Shown piece after piece: positions 8,621-16,709 of a stretch of 50,646 bases of DNA. The DNA is taken from NCBI GenBank assembly GCA_938020525.1, contig CALIHW010000035.1, positions 1 through 50,646 of the forward strand, read 5' to 3'. The position numbers and the translations under genes are program-made. The DNA is from an uncultured Granulosicoccaceae bacterium. GTDB lineage: Bacteria; Pseudomonadota; Gammaproteobacteria; Granulosicoccales; Granulosicoccaceae. Position 1 is the first letter of the stretch; each line of letters begins with the position of its first letter. Below the pieces are notes generated by a model. It ran no database searches. It was not told where the DNA came from and saw only the letters and a list, made by a program, of their open reading frames with translations.

Positions 8621-9310
8621 ATGACAACAGAGAAAAAATTAATTGTGGTAACCGGCGTGAGCCGTGGCTTGGGAAGGGCACTTGTTAAATCGTTTACCAG
8701 TGATGGCCATCGAGTCGTTGGTATCGCACGCAGTCAAATGGCAATTGATGAACTGCGCAAAGAGCATGGTGATTCACACAGATTTGATGTTGTTGATCAG
8801 GCAGATGCCAGTCAGGTTAAACACTGGGGTAAGTCAGTAGTTGCTGAAGTCGGTGTGCCGGATCTGATTATAAATAACGCGGCGATTATCAATGAAAATG
8901 CTCCGTTGTGGGAGGTTCCGGATAATGAGTTTTCCAGCCTGATTGATATCAATGTGAAAGGTGTGTTCTATGTTTGTAAAGCATTTCTGCCATCGCTAAT
9001 AAAGCGAGGGTCAGGAGTGGTGGTTAACCTGAGTAGTGGCTGGGGCAGATCTGTTGCACCTGATGTTGCTTCATATTGTGCCAGCAAGTGGGCCATTGAA
9101 GGTATGACTTTGGCACTGGCGCAGGATCTGCCACCGGGTATTGCTGCGGTGCCCTTAAACCCGGGTGTGATTAATACAGAAATGCTGTTGAGTTGTTTTG
9201 GTGACAGTGCGAGTGATTTTCAAAATGCTGCACAATGGGCTAAAACAGCAGCACCATTTTTGCTCGCGCTGGATGCTGCTGACAATGGTATTTCGCATAC
9301 TGCGCCCTAA
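8621..9310 (+). CDS. Short-chain dehydrogenase/reductase
   Basis: A classical SDR of about 229 residues. It has the Rossmann cofactor motif TGVSRGLG, the NNAA motif (IINNAAI), a Ser in VNLSSGWG, and the catalytic YCASK pair. The PG motif follows in LNPGVINTEM. It presumably oxidises or reduces a small alcohol or carbonyl using NAD(P)(H). I chose the ATG at 8621 (MTTEKK) because the Rossmann fold begins a few residues later. Upstream in-frame starts exist at 8573 (GTG), 8588, 8600 and 8612 within a Pro-Lys-Thr-Met repeat, and none has a clearly better ribosome binding site. It is likely co-transcribed with the aminotransferase. The protein ends soon after the PG-motif helices, slightly short for the family. 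Confidence 0.85.
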   Translation: MTTEKKLIVVTGVSRGLGRALVKSFTSDGHRVVGIARSQMAIDELRKEHGDSHRFDVVDQADASQVKHWGKSVVAEVGVPDLIINNAAIINENAPLWEVPDNEFSSLIDINVKGVFYVCKAFLPSLIKRGSGVVVNLSSGWGRSVAPDVASYCASKWAIEGMTLALAQDLPPGIAAVPLNPGVINTEMLLSCFGDSASDFQNAAQWAKTAAPFLLALDAADNGISHTAP

Positions 9311-9336
9311 TTGCCTGCCAGCTCTTTAGCAACTCT

Positions 9337-10122
9337 TTATCGAGTGATAAGACTGGAGTCAGATCTTACGTTGTCTCGCAGCAGTGTTTGCATATCTGAA
9401 TCCAGCTTGTTCCATTCTGCAATACAATGCCGGGTTCTTTTTTCTGGTTCGAGTACTGGTTTGAGCAAATTTGAGTAGCGCTTGGGTGCACTACCCAGAA
9501 TCCAGCAGTTAATAGTATTCTGCCGTGATTTATATAACGAGTGCTCGTGCCAATAGTCCTCCAGTGGCCCATCCAGTAGCTGCGACGCTCTGCCGAATGC
9601 TAGTGCATTTGAGAACCACTGTTCACCACCATTGCTAAAGCCCTTGATCATGAGCCAGCTTGATACGGATTCCGCTATGTCATCGGAGTCTGCGCTGTTG
9701 TCAGATGCAATCAGGTGGCCGAATAAATGGTAAAGCGTAAATTCCACGGTATCGATGGCGCGCTCCAATGCGGCTTCTCTGCTTTCTTCAAGTTCTGCAT
9801 GACTCTGTATAGCGTTGGTAAAATATCTATAGGGCAACCTCAATTCAGTTGCATCGACATTGGCATGTGGAACTCGATCATTGCCAATAGTGACTTTTAG
9901 TTCCTCGAGGCGAAGATCTGTAGTGCTGATGAAATTATCATCAATCAATTTTATAAAGTCAGAGACTACATTACTTTGTTCAAGAACCGTTTTTGCAAGA
10001 GCCTCTTCGGTGGATTGCCAGATGGCAGTGGCGTCTGCTGTCGCTGTGGCGCAGTAACTTACGGCAAAGGTAACGACAGCGACACGAGCAGATTTACAGA
10101 TGATTTGGCAAAGCACGTTCAA
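9337..10122 (-). CDS. DUF4344-like secreted protein lacking the metallopeptidase Glu
   Basis: 261 residues with a signal-peptide-like start (hydrophobic 11-30, Ala-rich cleavage region). The body resembles DUF4344 putative metallopeptidases: LPYRYFTNA, a helix TVEFTLYHLFGHLIA, an acidic DSDDIAES, a middle helix with WFSNALAFG, and a late NTINCWILGSAPKRY. Family members normally have HExxH at the helix. Here it reads His132-Leu-Phe-Gly-His136, so both metal-binding His positions remain but the catalytic Glu is gone. This points to a pseudoenzyme or a changed activity. Its start overlaps the stop of the upstream dehydrogenase gene by 4 bases, so the two are translationally coupled. The family call comes from remembered motif layout. 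Confidence 0.65.
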   Translation of the reverse strand: MNVLCQIICKSARVAVVTFAVSYCATATADATAIWQSTEEALAKTVLEQSNVVSDFIKLIDDNFISTTDLRLEELKVTIGNDRVPHANVDATELRLPYRYFTNAIQSHAELEESREAALERAIDTVEFTLYHLFGHLIASDNSADSDDIAESVSSWLMIKGFSNGGEQWFSNALAFGRASQLLDGPLEDYWHEHSLYKSRQNTINCWILGSAPKRYSNLLKPVLEPEKRTRHCIAEWNKLDSDMQTLLRDNVRSDSSLITR

Positions 10123-11120
10123 CTGCCAGTGTAATTGGCAAGTGCAACTACTTTTTCCCAGACATCTAATTCTATTGATACTTCTGTGACCGAATGTCGT
10201 TTTGAGCCAGGCAATCTTGCCCTTGGTTGAGAGTCAACTGCTTCAGATAAGGTATCCAGCCGATTCCAGAACTCACCGCCTGAATAAACTTCCGGGTCAA
10301 GCAGGAAGTAAAATTGTCCAAGGTTATGGGGTTTGCCTTCAGGTGCTTTTAGCGCACTGGAGTGAATTGAGTTAACGCCGCCGGTAACTGCTGCAGCGAG
10401 AACCTCTGCCATTAAGCCAAAACCGTAACCTTTGTAACCTCCGGTGGACACCAGTGATCCTTTGAGGGCTGCTTTTGGATCAGTGGTAGGGTTGCCATCA
10501 CTGTCGATTGCCCAGCCTAACGGAATTTCCTCACCTGCAGCGGCAGCCATAGTGATTTTACCCAGTGCAATCGCGCTGGTGCTTTGATCAAACTGGAATT
10601 TAACTCCGCCATTTTTATCAGGGATTGCCATTGCTATCGGGTTGGTACCCAGTACCGGTTTGGTACCACCGGGTGGTGACACCACAGCTGAGGCGTTGGT
10701 CAGTCCTATGCCGATGAGACCGGCTTCTGCTATCTGCTCGGTGAAGTAACCCAGTGACGTGCACGTGTGAGAATGGCAGATGGCTAGCGAACATGTACCG
10801 GCGTCTTTTGTTACTTTTAGTGCCTCAGGAAGCCCTCTGGCAAATGCAGATTGTGCAAAGCCAAAGCCTGCGTCTACTTTTACGCTGGCGGATTTTGGTG
10901 TGGTTACTGTTGGCTCTACAGTGCCGTTTACACGCCCGGTCAGAAGCTGTTGACAATAACTTTCAAGGTAATACAAGCCGCAGATCAGATTTCCATTAGC
11001 CTCTGCTTTCTCGACAGCGCTGGCGACTTCATCGGCTATCCATGCACTTGCGCCATGGGCAACCAGCGCTTTAGCTGTGGTTGATCTAATTTCTTTCAGT
11101 GAGACAGTGACCTGCGACAT
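10119..11120 (-). CDS. Ldh2-family malate/L-lactate/ureidoglycolate-type dehydrogenase
   Basis: 333 residues of the NAD(P)-dependent oxidoreductase family that includes malate/L-lactate dehydrogenase, ureidoglycolate dehydrogenase and delta-1-piperideine-2-carboxylate reductase. Supporting features are AICHSHTCTSLGYFTE, carrying the conserved His, LTNASAVVSPPGG, KPVLGTNPIAMAIP, and a Gly-rich GGYKGYGFGLMAEVL helix. The second residue of the usual SxHxG context is altered (CHSHTCTSLG), so substrate inference is unsafe. It overlaps the DUF4344-like gene. A carboxymuconolactone-decarboxylase-like gene lies 92 bases upstream on the same strand, and the three may form one operon for a small hydroxy- or keto-acid. 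Confidence 0.85.
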   Translation of the reverse strand: MSQVTVSLKEIRSTTAKALVAHGASAWIADEVASAVEKAEANGNLICGLYYLESYCQQLLTGRVNGTVEPTVTTPKSASVKVDAGFGFAQSAFARGLPEALKVTKDAGTCSLAICHSHTCTSLGYFTEQIAEAGLIGIGLTNASAVVSPPGGTKPVLGTNPIAMAIPDKNGGVKFQFDQSTSAIALGKITMAAAAGEEIPLGWAIDSDGNPTTDPKAALKGSLVSTGGYKGYGFGLMAEVLAAAVTGGVNSIHSSALKAPEGKPHNLGQFYFLLDPEVYSGGEFWNRLDTLSEAVDSQPRARLPGSKRHSVTEVSIELDVWEKVVALANYTGS

Positions 11121-11212
11121 ATTGTGGCTCTTATCAGTTGCCGATCTTTTTATACAAAGATCTACGTTGTTGAGACTTCTTCGGAATTTTTCAGAGTGCG
11201 TGAGGACCAGTA

Positions 11213-11593
11213 CTAAAGCATGTCGTGCTCTTCAAGTACTTTGCGTGCTACCCGAAAACACTCAAGTGATTGCGGAACACCACAGTAGATACCAATCACA
11301 TGAATAATGGCTCGTATTTCTTCTTTGCTAACGCCATTGTTTACTGCGCCACGGCAGTGAATTTCCCACTCGTGCATCTTTCCCAGTGCACCAATCATGG
11401 AAAGGTTCATCATAGAGCGGGTTTTCTCATCAATTGTTTCATCACCCCAGCCAAACCCCCAGCACCATGCGGTCATGGCTTCCTGGAAGGGTAGGGTAAA
11501 ATCGTCTGCGGCAGCCAGGTTTTTTTCAACGTACTCAGCGCCCAGAGTAGCTTTCCGCTTTCTCAGTCCGGTTTCAAAGAGATCTTGTTTCAT
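11213..11593 (-). CDS. Carboxymuconolactone decarboxylase (CMD) family protein
   Basis: 126 residues with the PcaC-like CMD fold signature: FQEAMTAWCWGFGWGD, KTRSMMNLSMIGALGKMHEW, IHCRGAVNNGVSKEEIRAII and a last helix FRVARKVLEE. Length fits a single CMD domain. It lacks the CxxC of AhpD-type peroxidases, so an alkylhydroperoxidase role is unlikely. Family members act as gamma-carboxymuconolactone decarboxylases or on other lactones and keto acids. There is no protocatechuate cluster nearby, so a pca role cannot be claimed. It is the first gene of the probable minus-strand group with the Ldh2-type and DUF4344-like genes. Confidence 0.85.
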   Translation of the reverse strand: MKQDLFETGLRKRKATLGAEYVEKNLAAADDFTLPFQEAMTAWCWGFGWGDETIDEKTRSMMNLSMIGALGKMHEWEIHCRGAVNNGVSKEEIRAIIHVIGIYCGVPQSLECFRVARKVLEEHDML

Positions 11594-11957
11594 GTTAGTT
11601 GACTCGGCTATTTTTTCTGGAGAGTTCAGTAGAATAAGAACCCGAACCGTCAGTATAAGCCGAGGGTCGGTTTTCGACTACAGCTGGTTACGTCTGTGAG
11701 TTATCTGCTGGCTGGTTGTGTAAATTGCCTGAGTTCCCGAATGTGGCTGAAGTGAGGGATTGCAATTGGTTCAGCCTGGTTATTGAGCACAAGACTATCG
11801 GATTAAGTGATTTGTTATGCCCCTGCTTGGTCACCGATCATTCCGGTGGGTAGGGACATGGTCGGGTATAGGCAAGTGAGCGGGCGCGGCAGATAGCATT
11901 GCGCTATACTTTTCGCTCGCATCAACGCATCACTACTTGCTTTCTAACCCGTATCCT
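11594..11957. other. Intergenic stretch upstream of tyrS
   Basis: No coding frame is supported here. It must hold the promoters of the CMD-like gene (leftward) and tyrS (rightward). A TATACT hexamer at 11905-11910 lies about 50 bases before the tyrS ATG and is a possible -10 box, but I see no good -35 at the right distance. No T-box-like or other structured leader was recognised. Confidence 0.5.
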
Positions 11958-13211
11958 ATGACTGCCTACAAATCTGATTTTCTGAATATTCTTTCTGAGC
12001 GTGGCTTTATTTACCAGACCTCAGATGATGACGCTCTTGATAAGCTTTTTGCTACCGAATCTGTCACCGGCTATATAGGGTTTGACGCTACCGCAACGAG
12101 CCTGCACGCGGGGTCACTTATTCAGATAATGATGTTGCACTGGATGCAGCAGACTGGACACAAGCCCATTACCCTGATGGGTGGTGGTACTTCAATGATT
12201 GGTGATCCATCTCTACGCGATGAAGCACGCAAGCTGCTAACACCTGATGATATCAATGTGAACCTTGCGGGTATCAAGCAGGCGTTCTCAAGCTACCTCA
12301 AGTTTGAAGAGCAGGGTGGCAATGCATTAATGGTTAACAATGCCGACTGGTTGATGGATATCAATTATGTTGAATTTCTTCGCGATGTTGGTCAGCACTT
12401 CTCGGTAAACCGGATGTTATCTTTTGATTCGGTAAAGCTGCGGCTTGATCGTGAGCAGTCACTGTCGTTCCTTGAGTTCAACTATATGATTTTACAGGCT
12501 TACGACTTTACCGAACTGAATCGCAGGTATGACTGCCGTTTACAAATGGGTGGTTCAGACCAGTGGGGCAACATCGTAAACGGGATTGATCTTGGTCGTC
12601 GTCTACATGGCGCGTCACTGTTTGCTTTAACCTCGCCGCTATTGACTACTGCCTCTGGTGGCAAGATGGGTAAGTCTGCCAGTGGTGCAGTCTGGCTGAA
12701 TGCCGATATGCTAAGCGTCTATGATTTCTGGCAGTACTGGCGCAACACTGAAGATGCAGATGTAGTGCGATTCCTGAAGTTGTATACCACGTTGTCAATG
12801 GATGAGATTGCACGGCTTGGTAAATTGCAAGGCGCTGAGTTGAATGATGCCAAGCAAGTGTTGGCAACAGAGGTCACAGCACTTCTGCATGGCCGGCAGG
12901 AAGCAGAGAAAGCCGCAGAAACAGCTCGAGTGACTTTTGCTGAAGGTCAGACTGCCACAGATTTGCCTAGCATTGTAGTACCTGCTGCAGAATTGGATGC
13001 AGGTGCAGGATTGCTCGGCTTGCTCGTAAGGGCTGAGCTGGTAAAAAGTAACGGCGATGCACGACGTGGTATTAAAGGTGGTGCGGTTAAAGTTAATGAT
13101 GAGCCGGTGAAAGATGAAAAAATGCTAGTTGATAGTAGTCATCTCATCAACGATGGTGCTGCGAAGTTGTCGTTTGGTAAAAAGCGCCATGTGCTGGTTC
13201 GTAAAGCCTGA
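11958..13211 (+). CDS. tyrS: Tyrosyl-tRNA synthetase
   Basis: 417 residues of class I aminoacyl-tRNA synthetase, which attaches tyrosine to tRNA(Tyr) in the cytoplasm. Motifs in order are [15 protein letters not shown] (with a HAGS version of the HIGH box), [21 protein letters not shown] for tyrosine recognition, the KMSKS loop as GKMGKS, and a C-terminal S4 RNA-binding domain ([20 protein letters not shown]). Length matches the bacterial TyrRS of about 420 residues. The ATG at 11958 gives the usual N-terminus; a TTG at 11937 is in frame but less likely, and no strong ribosome binding site precedes either. It is convergent with hisC. Confidence 0.96.
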   Translation: MTAYKSDFLNILSERGFIYQTSDDDALDKLFATESVTGYIGFDATATSLHAGSLIQIMMLHWMQQTGHKPITLMGGGTSMIGDPSLRDEARKLLTPDDINVNLAGIKQAFSSYLKFEEQGGNALMVNNADWLMDINYVEFLRDVGQHFSVNRMLSFDSVKLRLDREQSLSFLEFNYMILQAYDFTELNRRYDCRLQMGGSDQWGNIVNGIDLGRRLHGASLFALTSPLLTTASGGKMGKSASGAVWLNADMLSVYDFWQYWRNTEDADVVRFLKLYTTLSMDEIARLGKLQGAELNDAKQVLATEVTALLHGRQEAEKAAETARVTFAEGQTATDLPSIVVPAAELDAGAGLLGLLVRAELVKSNGDARRGIKGGAVKVNDEPVKDEKMLVDSSHLINDGAAKLSFGKKRHVLVRKA

Positions 13212-13259
13212 TATGGATGCCATATAAGCCTCTCGCACTGCTACCGCGTCTGGCGATAG

Positions 13260-14354
13260 CTATGTGAGAGACTGGATTGCTTTAAAGAATCGCCCCATTT
13301 CGTTATCGGTGCCAATAGTAATTCTTAACCAGTCTTTAAGGCCCGGTTTGTTCCAGTGACGGACAAGGATATTCTTTCCGTCAAGTGATTGAAAAATATC
13401 TTCAGCAGTTCTGCCATTTGGTCCTTTCCCATTCGCTCCTGGACTTGCGAAAATAAAATTTGCCTGACTTGGTAGTACCCGGAATCCAAGATCGGTTAGT
13501 TTTTTTGTTGTGGCTTCACGCGTTTGGCAGATTTTTCCAATGGTATCGCGATAGTACTGCTCATCCTGAATTGAGGCGATGCCTGCGGCTTGTGCAATGG
13601 CATCTACCGGATAAGAATTAAACGAGTCTTTGGTGCGAACTAGGCCGTCAATAAGAGGCCGGCTTGCGAATGCTGCTCCAAGTCTTAAACCTGCAAGTGA
13701 TCGACCTTTAGAAAAAGTCTGTGAAACGACCAGATTAGGGTAACGGTGTATGAGGCTTATGGCAGACTCAGCGCCGAAGTCCGCATAGGCCTCGTCTATT
13801 AATATGACAACGTCAGGATTTTCTTTTAATAGTTTCTCAATTTGCTCACGGGTTACTGCGATTCCAGTTGGCGCGTTCGGGTTAGGAAATATTATTCCGC
13901 CGCAATTGTCGGAAGAGGTTTGAGCACTACCGAATTTTTCGAGTGGAATCGTGTAGTCAGAATTGAGTGCAATCTCTTGAGCCTCTATGTTCATAAGATC
14001 GCAGTAGACAGGGTAAAAGCTGTAGCTGATTTCCGGAAACTGCAGTGTGGATTTTCCCTGGAAAAATGCCATGAACGCTAGTGCAAGGATCTCATCTGAA
14101 CCGTTGCCGACGAATACCTGTTCGACATCTACCTGATGATATCGCGCCAGCGATTCGCGAAGTTTTATGGATTGCGAGTCCGGGTAGCGGCGCACTGAAT
14201 CCGCTGAAACGTTGCTAATCGCTGTCAGGACTTGCTCAGATGGTGGGTAAGGGTTTTCGTTTGTGTTCAGTTTGACAACATCGGCGCCGGCGCGCTGTTC
14301 TCCCGGCACATAGGGTGTCAGTCGTCTGACCAGATCGGTCCAGTAGTGAGACAT
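13260..14354 (-). CDS. hisC: Histidinol-phosphate aminotransferase
   Basis: 364 residues of the fold type I, PLP-dependent HisC family, which converts imidazole-acetol phosphate to histidinol phosphate using glutamate. Features are an N-terminal LNTNENPYPPS, FVGNGSDEIL, FPNPNAPTG, IDEAYADFG, and TFSKGRSLAGLRLG with the catalytic Lys. The end carries WLRITIGTDNEMGRF, the usual substrate-phosphate Arg region. Length and order match HisC. It stands alone rather than in a his operon, which is common in gammaproteobacteria with two hisC copies; aromatic aminotransferase activity is possible. Confidence 0.93.
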   Translation of the reverse strand: MSHYWTDLVRRLTPYVPGEQRAGADVVKLNTNENPYPPSEQVLTAISNVSADSVRRYPDSQSIKLRESLARYHQVDVEQVFVGNGSDEILALAFMAFFQGKSTLQFPEISYSFYPVYCDLMNIEAQEIALNSDYTIPLEKFGSAQTSSDNCGGIIFPNPNAPTGIAVTREQIEKLLKENPDVVILIDEAYADFGAESAISLIHRYPNLVVSQTFSKGRSLAGLRLGAAFASRPLIDGLVRTKDSFNSYPVDAIAQAAGIASIQDEQYYRDTIGKICQTREATTKKLTDLGFRVLPSQANFIFASPGANGKGPNGRTAEDIFQSLDGKNILVRHWNKPGLKDWLRITIGTDNEMGRFFKAIQSLT

Positions 14355-14471
14355 ATCAGCTTGTGATTAATAGTAGGCTTTAAAGAGTACGGCAATTGTT
14401 GTTCAGTGCCAATAATTATGTTGAGGATGGCAGCGGAGAGCGATAGGTCAATCTTCGAGTGAATTGTATCG

Positions 14472-15458
14472 CTATAAACCCTGTTTAGTAGCTAGTGGTA
14501 GGTCCCAGATAGGAACGCTAAGAAATGATGCCAGTATTTCGGTGTCGTGTTTTATTGCTTTGCAGTTGCAGTGACTAATGATATTTACTCTTTCACGGTT
14601 ACGAAATACGACATTAACTTCGTAGTCTCTGACTAAATGTTTTTTGGCATCCTGCTCCCGGCAACTCGGGATGGATTCAAAGTGAATTTCATCCGGTTGA
14701 CGGCTCTGAGATCGACTATGTTGTTTAGTGTCGCGTTTTGAGTAGCTTATGATCTGTAGTGCATGTATTTGTGAGATAGGCATCTGAGCTGACTCGCCTA
14801 CTTTCCAGCCGAACACGCGATGTTTTTCAATCCAGAAGACCCCCAGATGTTTATTAAATTCGAGAGACCTGACGGGTTTGCGCACCAGCCATGCAACGCA
14901 GCATACGACTGTACAGCTGAACAGAAAGATGAATGTGGTGAATAACGGATCGGAGGTTGCCGCTACTCCGCTTCTAAATATTTGCGGCAGACTCGCGGTC
15001 AGTGTGGATTTAAGCAGAAAGCTTAGGACTGTTGCTGCAACAACTAATGCGGTGTACTGGAACGATAATATGGGTGAAAATACCAGCCGACTTGAAGTAG
15101 ACTGCTGGCTGATTTTACAGTTGCGAGACTCACCACTGGCGTAAGGTCTTAGCGCCGTCCAGGCTATTTGATTTGCGATTTCGTCTTTGTGATGTGTTCT
15201 GGCAAGCCGCGTTTTGGGAGGGTGATTATCTTGCCGTTGTGCTGCAATTGTGCCAAGCAGTAGGATGGAGCTGATGGCAAGCAGTGCAGTGTATTGAGCG
15301 CTAAACCAGTTTTTACCTGTAAAAGCTATACTGCCAAAGGCCGCGAATACGCCAAGCAGTACAATTGTCATCGCAATGAGCAACGTACCCTGAACCGGGT
15401 CACGTTTACTGTGTGCGTTGTCCGTTGAAATGTCCGGATTTGTGATGCCGATTTTCAT
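14472..15458 (-). CDS. Inner-membrane protein of unknown function, four predicted membrane segments
   Basis: 328 residues; family not recognised. Hydrophobic segments lie near residues 25-48, 56-73, 128-150 and 170-192, in two pairs separated by a basic linker with several His and Arg. The last ~130 residues are soluble and begin LEFNKHLGVFWIEKHRVFGW, then QIHALQIISYSK. This pattern of short beta strands after a membrane pair is seen in membrane-anchored PH-like domains, but the match is only impressionistic. It lies about 120 bases upstream of hisC on the same strand. There is no signal peptide and no catalytic motif. Confidence 0.6.
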   Translation of the reverse strand: MKIGITNPDISTDNAHSKRDPVQGTLLIAMTIVLLGVFAAFGSIAFTGKNWFSAQYTALLAISSILLLGTIAAQRQDNHPPKTRLARTHHKDEIANQIAWTALRPYASGESRNCKISQQSTSSRLVFSPILSFQYTALVVAATVLSFLLKSTLTASLPQIFRSGVAATSDPLFTTFIFLFSCTVVCCVAWLVRKPVRSLEFNKHLGVFWIEKHRVFGWKVGESAQMPISQIHALQIISYSKRDTKQHSRSQSRQPDEIHFESIPSCREQDAKKHLVRDYEVNVVFRNRERVNIISHCNCKAIKHDTEILASFLSVPIWDLPLATKQGL

Positions 15459-15661
15459 GGGCGCGATAGCGGCCTAATTCGCTGGAACTTTAATGTTATG
15501 CAGCAAGCGACAATCTAAGACTAGTGGTTTCGAACCATCCGGACCAACATAGGTGAGGTTTTGGTATAGTGTTAACTGTTTGGTAGGTTCTGGTTATCGT
15601 ATTCATATTTCAATAGAGCTCCACCATTACTTCAGTAAACTCAACAACTACGGATAATATT

Positions 15662-15961
15662 TTGGCTCTACTTTTCCACGTAGCTCAGGCGTCGGATATT
15701 GACCAGGCATCGCAGTCGGGCTCTTACCGTTGTGAGTCCATTGACGCAGACGGATTTATACACTGTTGTAAACCGGATCAGCTGCAAGGAGTGTTAGAAC
15801 GCTACTATAGTGGTGTGAAGGGGCTGCTGTTGATGCACATTGACTCCGGGTTGTTGCGCTCGGAGTTGGTATTTGAAAATACAGTCGGCGGTGAGGAGTT
15901 ATTTCCTCACATCTATGGTCCGATTAACATGGATGCTGTGGTCCAAATCGCATCACTATAA
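15662..15961 (+). CDS. DUF952 family protein
   Basis: A 99-residue protein that covers a full DUF952 domain: LLFHVAQASD at the start, DGFIHCCKPDQL near 30-41, LLLMHIDSGLL, and GGEELFPHIYGPINMDAVV near the end. The family is a small cytoplasmic fold related to ADP-ribosyltransferase-like domains, with no established function. The start is probably the TTG at 15662, because a stop lies 48 bases upstream and no ATG occurs between. It is convergent with the lipoprotein gene at 16043. Confidence 0.82.
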   Translation: MALLFHVAQASDIDQASQSGSYRCESIDADGFIHCCKPDQLQGVLERYYSGVKGLLLMHIDSGLLRSELVFENTVGGEELFPHIYGPINMDAVVQIASL

Positions 15962-16042
15962 TGAGATCGCATCTATTTAGTAGTTTAAAGACTTCAGTTA
16001 AAAGTTTTTAAAACCCAGGTAGTCTACAGGCAGCCTAACTGT

Positions 16043-16513
16043 TTAGAGCAATGCCTGACTGCGAGTTGCCAGCTTCTGTAATGCTTGGCGTTGCGCGTAT
16101 GTCGGATTAAGTGCCAGGCCGCGTCTTGCTAGTTGTAATGCCTCTTGTGGTTGATCCATTGCAAGGTGATTATTGGCCAAATCATAAAAGGTTTGTGGGT
16201 CATCCGGTGAGATACGCAGTGCTCTTTCTAAAAGTCCAATGGCTCGTGAATAATCATTTGCCGCGGTAGCAACTTTTGCCTGGTCACGCAACGAGACTGC
16301 TGCTGGCAGGCTTGGCGTTGGTAGTGGAGGTGGCTGAGTTGCAGTTGGCTCTATCGACGGTCGCAGGGGTTTTGGTTCGGCCGGTGCAGATTGTTCGCCA
16401 CTAAGTGGTGGGGGACTTGATACAGGCGTTGGTGGTTCTGTGATGTATTTGGTCCCACATGCCGAAATGAACAAACACAAGCTTGAAACTGTTAGAAGAT
16501 TTCTTATATTCAA
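16043..16513 (-). CDS. TPR lipoprotein next to mrcB, putative LpoP-like PBP1B activator
   Basis: 156 residues. A lipoprotein signal ends in LFISAC with Cys19 as the lipidation site. A Pro-rich linker of about 55 residues follows, then a small domain with TPR-like helices (RAIGLLERALRISPDDPQTF, EALQLARRGLALNPTYAQ). The linker plus TPR layout and position right after mrcB match LpoP, the outer-membrane lipoprotein that activates PBP1B in Pseudomonas aeruginosa. That identity is inferred from architecture and neighbourhood. The start is a TTG at 16513 preceded by GAGAC; no in-frame ATG gives a signal peptide. The gene follows mrcB by about 195 bases on the same strand. Confidence 0.75.
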   Translation of the reverse strand: MNIRNLLTVSSLCLFISACGTKYITEPPTPVSSPPPLSGEQSAPAEPKPLRPSIEPTATQPPPLPTPSLPAAVSLRDQAKVATAANDYSRAIGLLERALRISPDDPQTFYDLANNHLAMDQPQEALQLARRGLALNPTYAQRQALQKLATRSQALL

Positions 16514-16709
16514 TTGGTCTGTCTCATTGTAATTTTTGGGTAGTAGTGATTGCGTACGAGCCCTTATTTGTGCAATGGATTGTGTAACGGGTTGTCAATG
16601 GGCGGTGTAATATAGCTGCGAGCCACATCATAAGAATGATCTTAACCTATGGTCTTATACAGGTGTTATTCCAAATAAGAAAGACTGAGTGCTCCGTTAT
16701 TGGCCGGAA

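Noticed and set aside
15525..15545. ggtttcgaacc resembling a tRNA T-arm
   Set aside because: No acceptor, D or anticodon arms can be formed around it.
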